Shown: piece by piece, positions 4,736 through 5,565 of the stretch
Numbering within the stretch: the first letter of the stretch is position 1
Layout of the letters: each line of letters starts with the position of its first letter
NCBI GenBank assembly: GCA_964393815.1
Contig: CAYMUP010000047.1
Coordinates: 1-5,565, forward strand
Reading direction: 5' to 3'
Source: JAGXIT01 sp964393815
GTDB taxonomy: Bacteria; Patescibacteriota; Saccharimonadia; Saccharimonadales; UBA4665
DNA: 5,565 bases
Position numbers and translations under genes: made by a program
Notes under the pieces: model-generated
Databases searched by the model: none
Told to the model about the DNA's origin: nothing
Seen by the model: the letters and a program-made list of their open reading frames with translations, nothing else

Positions 4736-5338
4736 GTGACGATAACTTCTATTAGGATGGGTGGAGCATCGCAGGAAATATTACAACCGTGGGACGATTT
4801 CGACGGAAAAATTAATGGAGTTTTAAATCGAGGCGTCGGTGCTACACTTACCCCAATCGTTTCTGAACTCATCAATGACGCCTTTGCGGTTTTAAAGCAA
4901 GAAGATGCAATACAGCACAGTCAGGTCGACAACGCCATGCTTGGAGTATGTGCTTTTAGGCGTGAGGGCGAAGATGATAGTGCACTTTCGATCGTACGCT
5001 ACGGCGTCGCTACGCAGGACCATGCCTACGCGATACTTGGCAGTACGGCCACGGGCGATTTGAAAACTGTGCTACTCGCAGGTTGTCCGCCTGTACGCGG
5101 TGGTGTGACATTACTACACGATAGTATCATTCATACTCGACTAGTTACTTCGTCGCCCAAGTTTGAAGGCAAGTTTATAGCTTTGCTACGGAATACACAC
5201 GGCGCAGTTATGGGCACACTCCAGCCTAGCGAGACACGCCCGTACTTGCCTGACTCCAAAATAGGCAAGCAAGTACTCGAGATGATCGTGGGACGAAACG
5301 ACTTTAGCCAAAAAGGCTTGAGTGTGCTTATCCCGTAG
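4736..5338 (+). CDS. Hypothetical protein, 200 residues, family not recognised
   Basis: I do not recognise this protein. It starts with GTG at 4736, preferred over the GTG at 4727, which overlaps the ribosome site; the alternative would add three residues. It is soluble-looking, with no signal peptide, transmembrane segment, coiled coil or low complexity. Features that may help a search: a short N-terminal region (1-20), a probable helix PIVSELINDAFAVLKQEDAI (40-59), then an alternating hydrophobic pattern suggesting a mixed beta fold (67-160, including RYGVATQDHAYAILGSTATG at 88-107, GCPPVRGG at 116-123 and LLHDSIIHTRLV at 126-137), and a helical tail (175-190). The cysteines C72 and C117 are not paired in a motif, and no nucleotide-binding or catalytic signature stands out. 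It has its own promoter and is not tightly spaced to either neighbour, so it is probably monocistronic. Codon use resembles the flanking genes. Confidence 0.8.
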   Translation: MTITSIRMGGASQEILQPWDDFDGKINGVLNRGVGATLTPIVSELINDAFAVLKQEDAIQHSQVDNAMLGVCAFRREGEDDSALSIVRYGVATQDHAYAILGSTATGDLKTVLLAGCPPVRGGVTLLHDSIIHTRLVTSSPKFEGKFIALLRNTHGAVMGTLQPSETRPYLPDSKIGKQVLEMIVGRNDFSQKGLSVLIP

Positions 5339-5390
5339 CCACTTAAGCCAACCCTCTGTTTTCGTCCTTTTGTTTCCCGCTCCAGTAGAT

Positions 5391-5396
5391 TACACT
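5391..5396 (+). promoter_or_regulatory. -10 element of orn, predicted leaderless
   Basis: TACACT lies exactly 6 nt (ACCTAA) before the GTG start at 5403. There is no Shine-Dalgarno, and an in-frame TAA at 5400-5402 touches the start codon. The -35 is weak; TTGTTT at 5370-5375 has only a 15-nt spacer. Confidence 0.5.
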
Positions 5397-5402
5397 ACCT
5401 AA

Positions 5403-5565
5403 GTGAATCCTAAAATCGATAAGACTGCTGCACCAACAAAACTCCTATGGGTTGACCTAGAGATGACAGGGCTACGACCGGATAAAGATGTTATCGTCGA
5501 GGTTGCCGCCATTGTCACCGATTTTGATTTTAAGGAGCTTGGGCGCTACGAACAGATCGTTAGTC
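5403..5565 (+). CDS. orn: Oligoribonuclease (DEDDh 3'-5' exoribonuclease), 5' part only
   Basis: Orn degrades short RNA fragments of two to a few nucleotides, completing mRNA turnover and removing pGpG. Only the first 54 residues are in the window; the gene continues past the right edge. LLWVDLEMTGLRPDKD (14-29) is the Exo I motif of the DEDD superfamily in its oligoribonuclease form, with the metal-binding acidic pair D18 and E20. VIVEVAAIVTDFDF (30-43) matches the next strand and turn. The start must be the GTG at 5403: a TAA immediately precedes it in frame, and the next candidate (ATG at 5463, Met21) would remove the catalytic D18/E20. There is an N-terminal extension of about 12 residues before the catalytic strand. 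The remaining DEDDh residues cannot be checked here. Confidence 0.93.
   Translation, partial: MNPKIDKTAAPTKLLWVDLEMTGLRPDKDVIVEVAAIVTDFDFKELGRYEQIVS

Overview
The window looks like a piece of a Candidatus Saccharibacteria (TM7, Patescibacteria/CPR) chromosome. This rests on the flavour of the ArgS, MsrB and oligoribonuclease proteins, the small tightly packed genes and the mid-range GC; I recognised these without a search. TGA is used as an ordinary stop (mscL ends in TGA), so the recoded UGA of Gracilibacteria/Absconditabacteria does not apply.

Layout. At 1-407 (minus) lies the N-terminal part of a Pro/Thr/Asp-rich hypothetical protein. It is divergent from a stand-alone mannose-6-phosphate-isomerase-type cupin (508-951). 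Next comes a tightly packed plus-strand operon, argS - mscL - msrB (991-3608): argS and mscL are 3 nt apart, and mscL and msrB overlap by 4 nt. It converges on an HxlR-family regulator gene (3653-3958, minus). That regulator is transcribed away from an NADPH-dependent FMN reductase (4041-4613) across an 82-nt region full of perfect inverted repeats. Then follow an unrecognised 200-residue protein behind a good sigma70-type promoter (4736-5338) and the 5' end of orn, oligoribonuclease (5403-5565, cut by the window edge). All gaps between genes are shorter than 300 nt.

How the genes fit together. msrB, the HxlR gene and the FMN reductase form a plausible redox-stress neighbourhood. The regulator has a cysteine near its N-terminus (C11) and one as its last residue (C101), an arrangement like the two-cysteine switch of Bacillus YodB, which controls an azoreductase. 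argS, mscL and orn are housekeeping or osmotic-stress functions.

The most interesting signals are: (1) an in-frame, GC-rich, hairpin-packed segment inside the argS linker that looks like a palindromic repeat element inserted into a coding gene; (2) the nested operators and opposed promoters between the HxlR gene and the FMN reductase; (3) three genes (argS, hxlR, orn) whose start codon lies exactly 6 nt after a -10 hexamer, the signature of leaderless transcripts; (4) a divergent MscL with an N-terminal extension and altered pore-lining motif.
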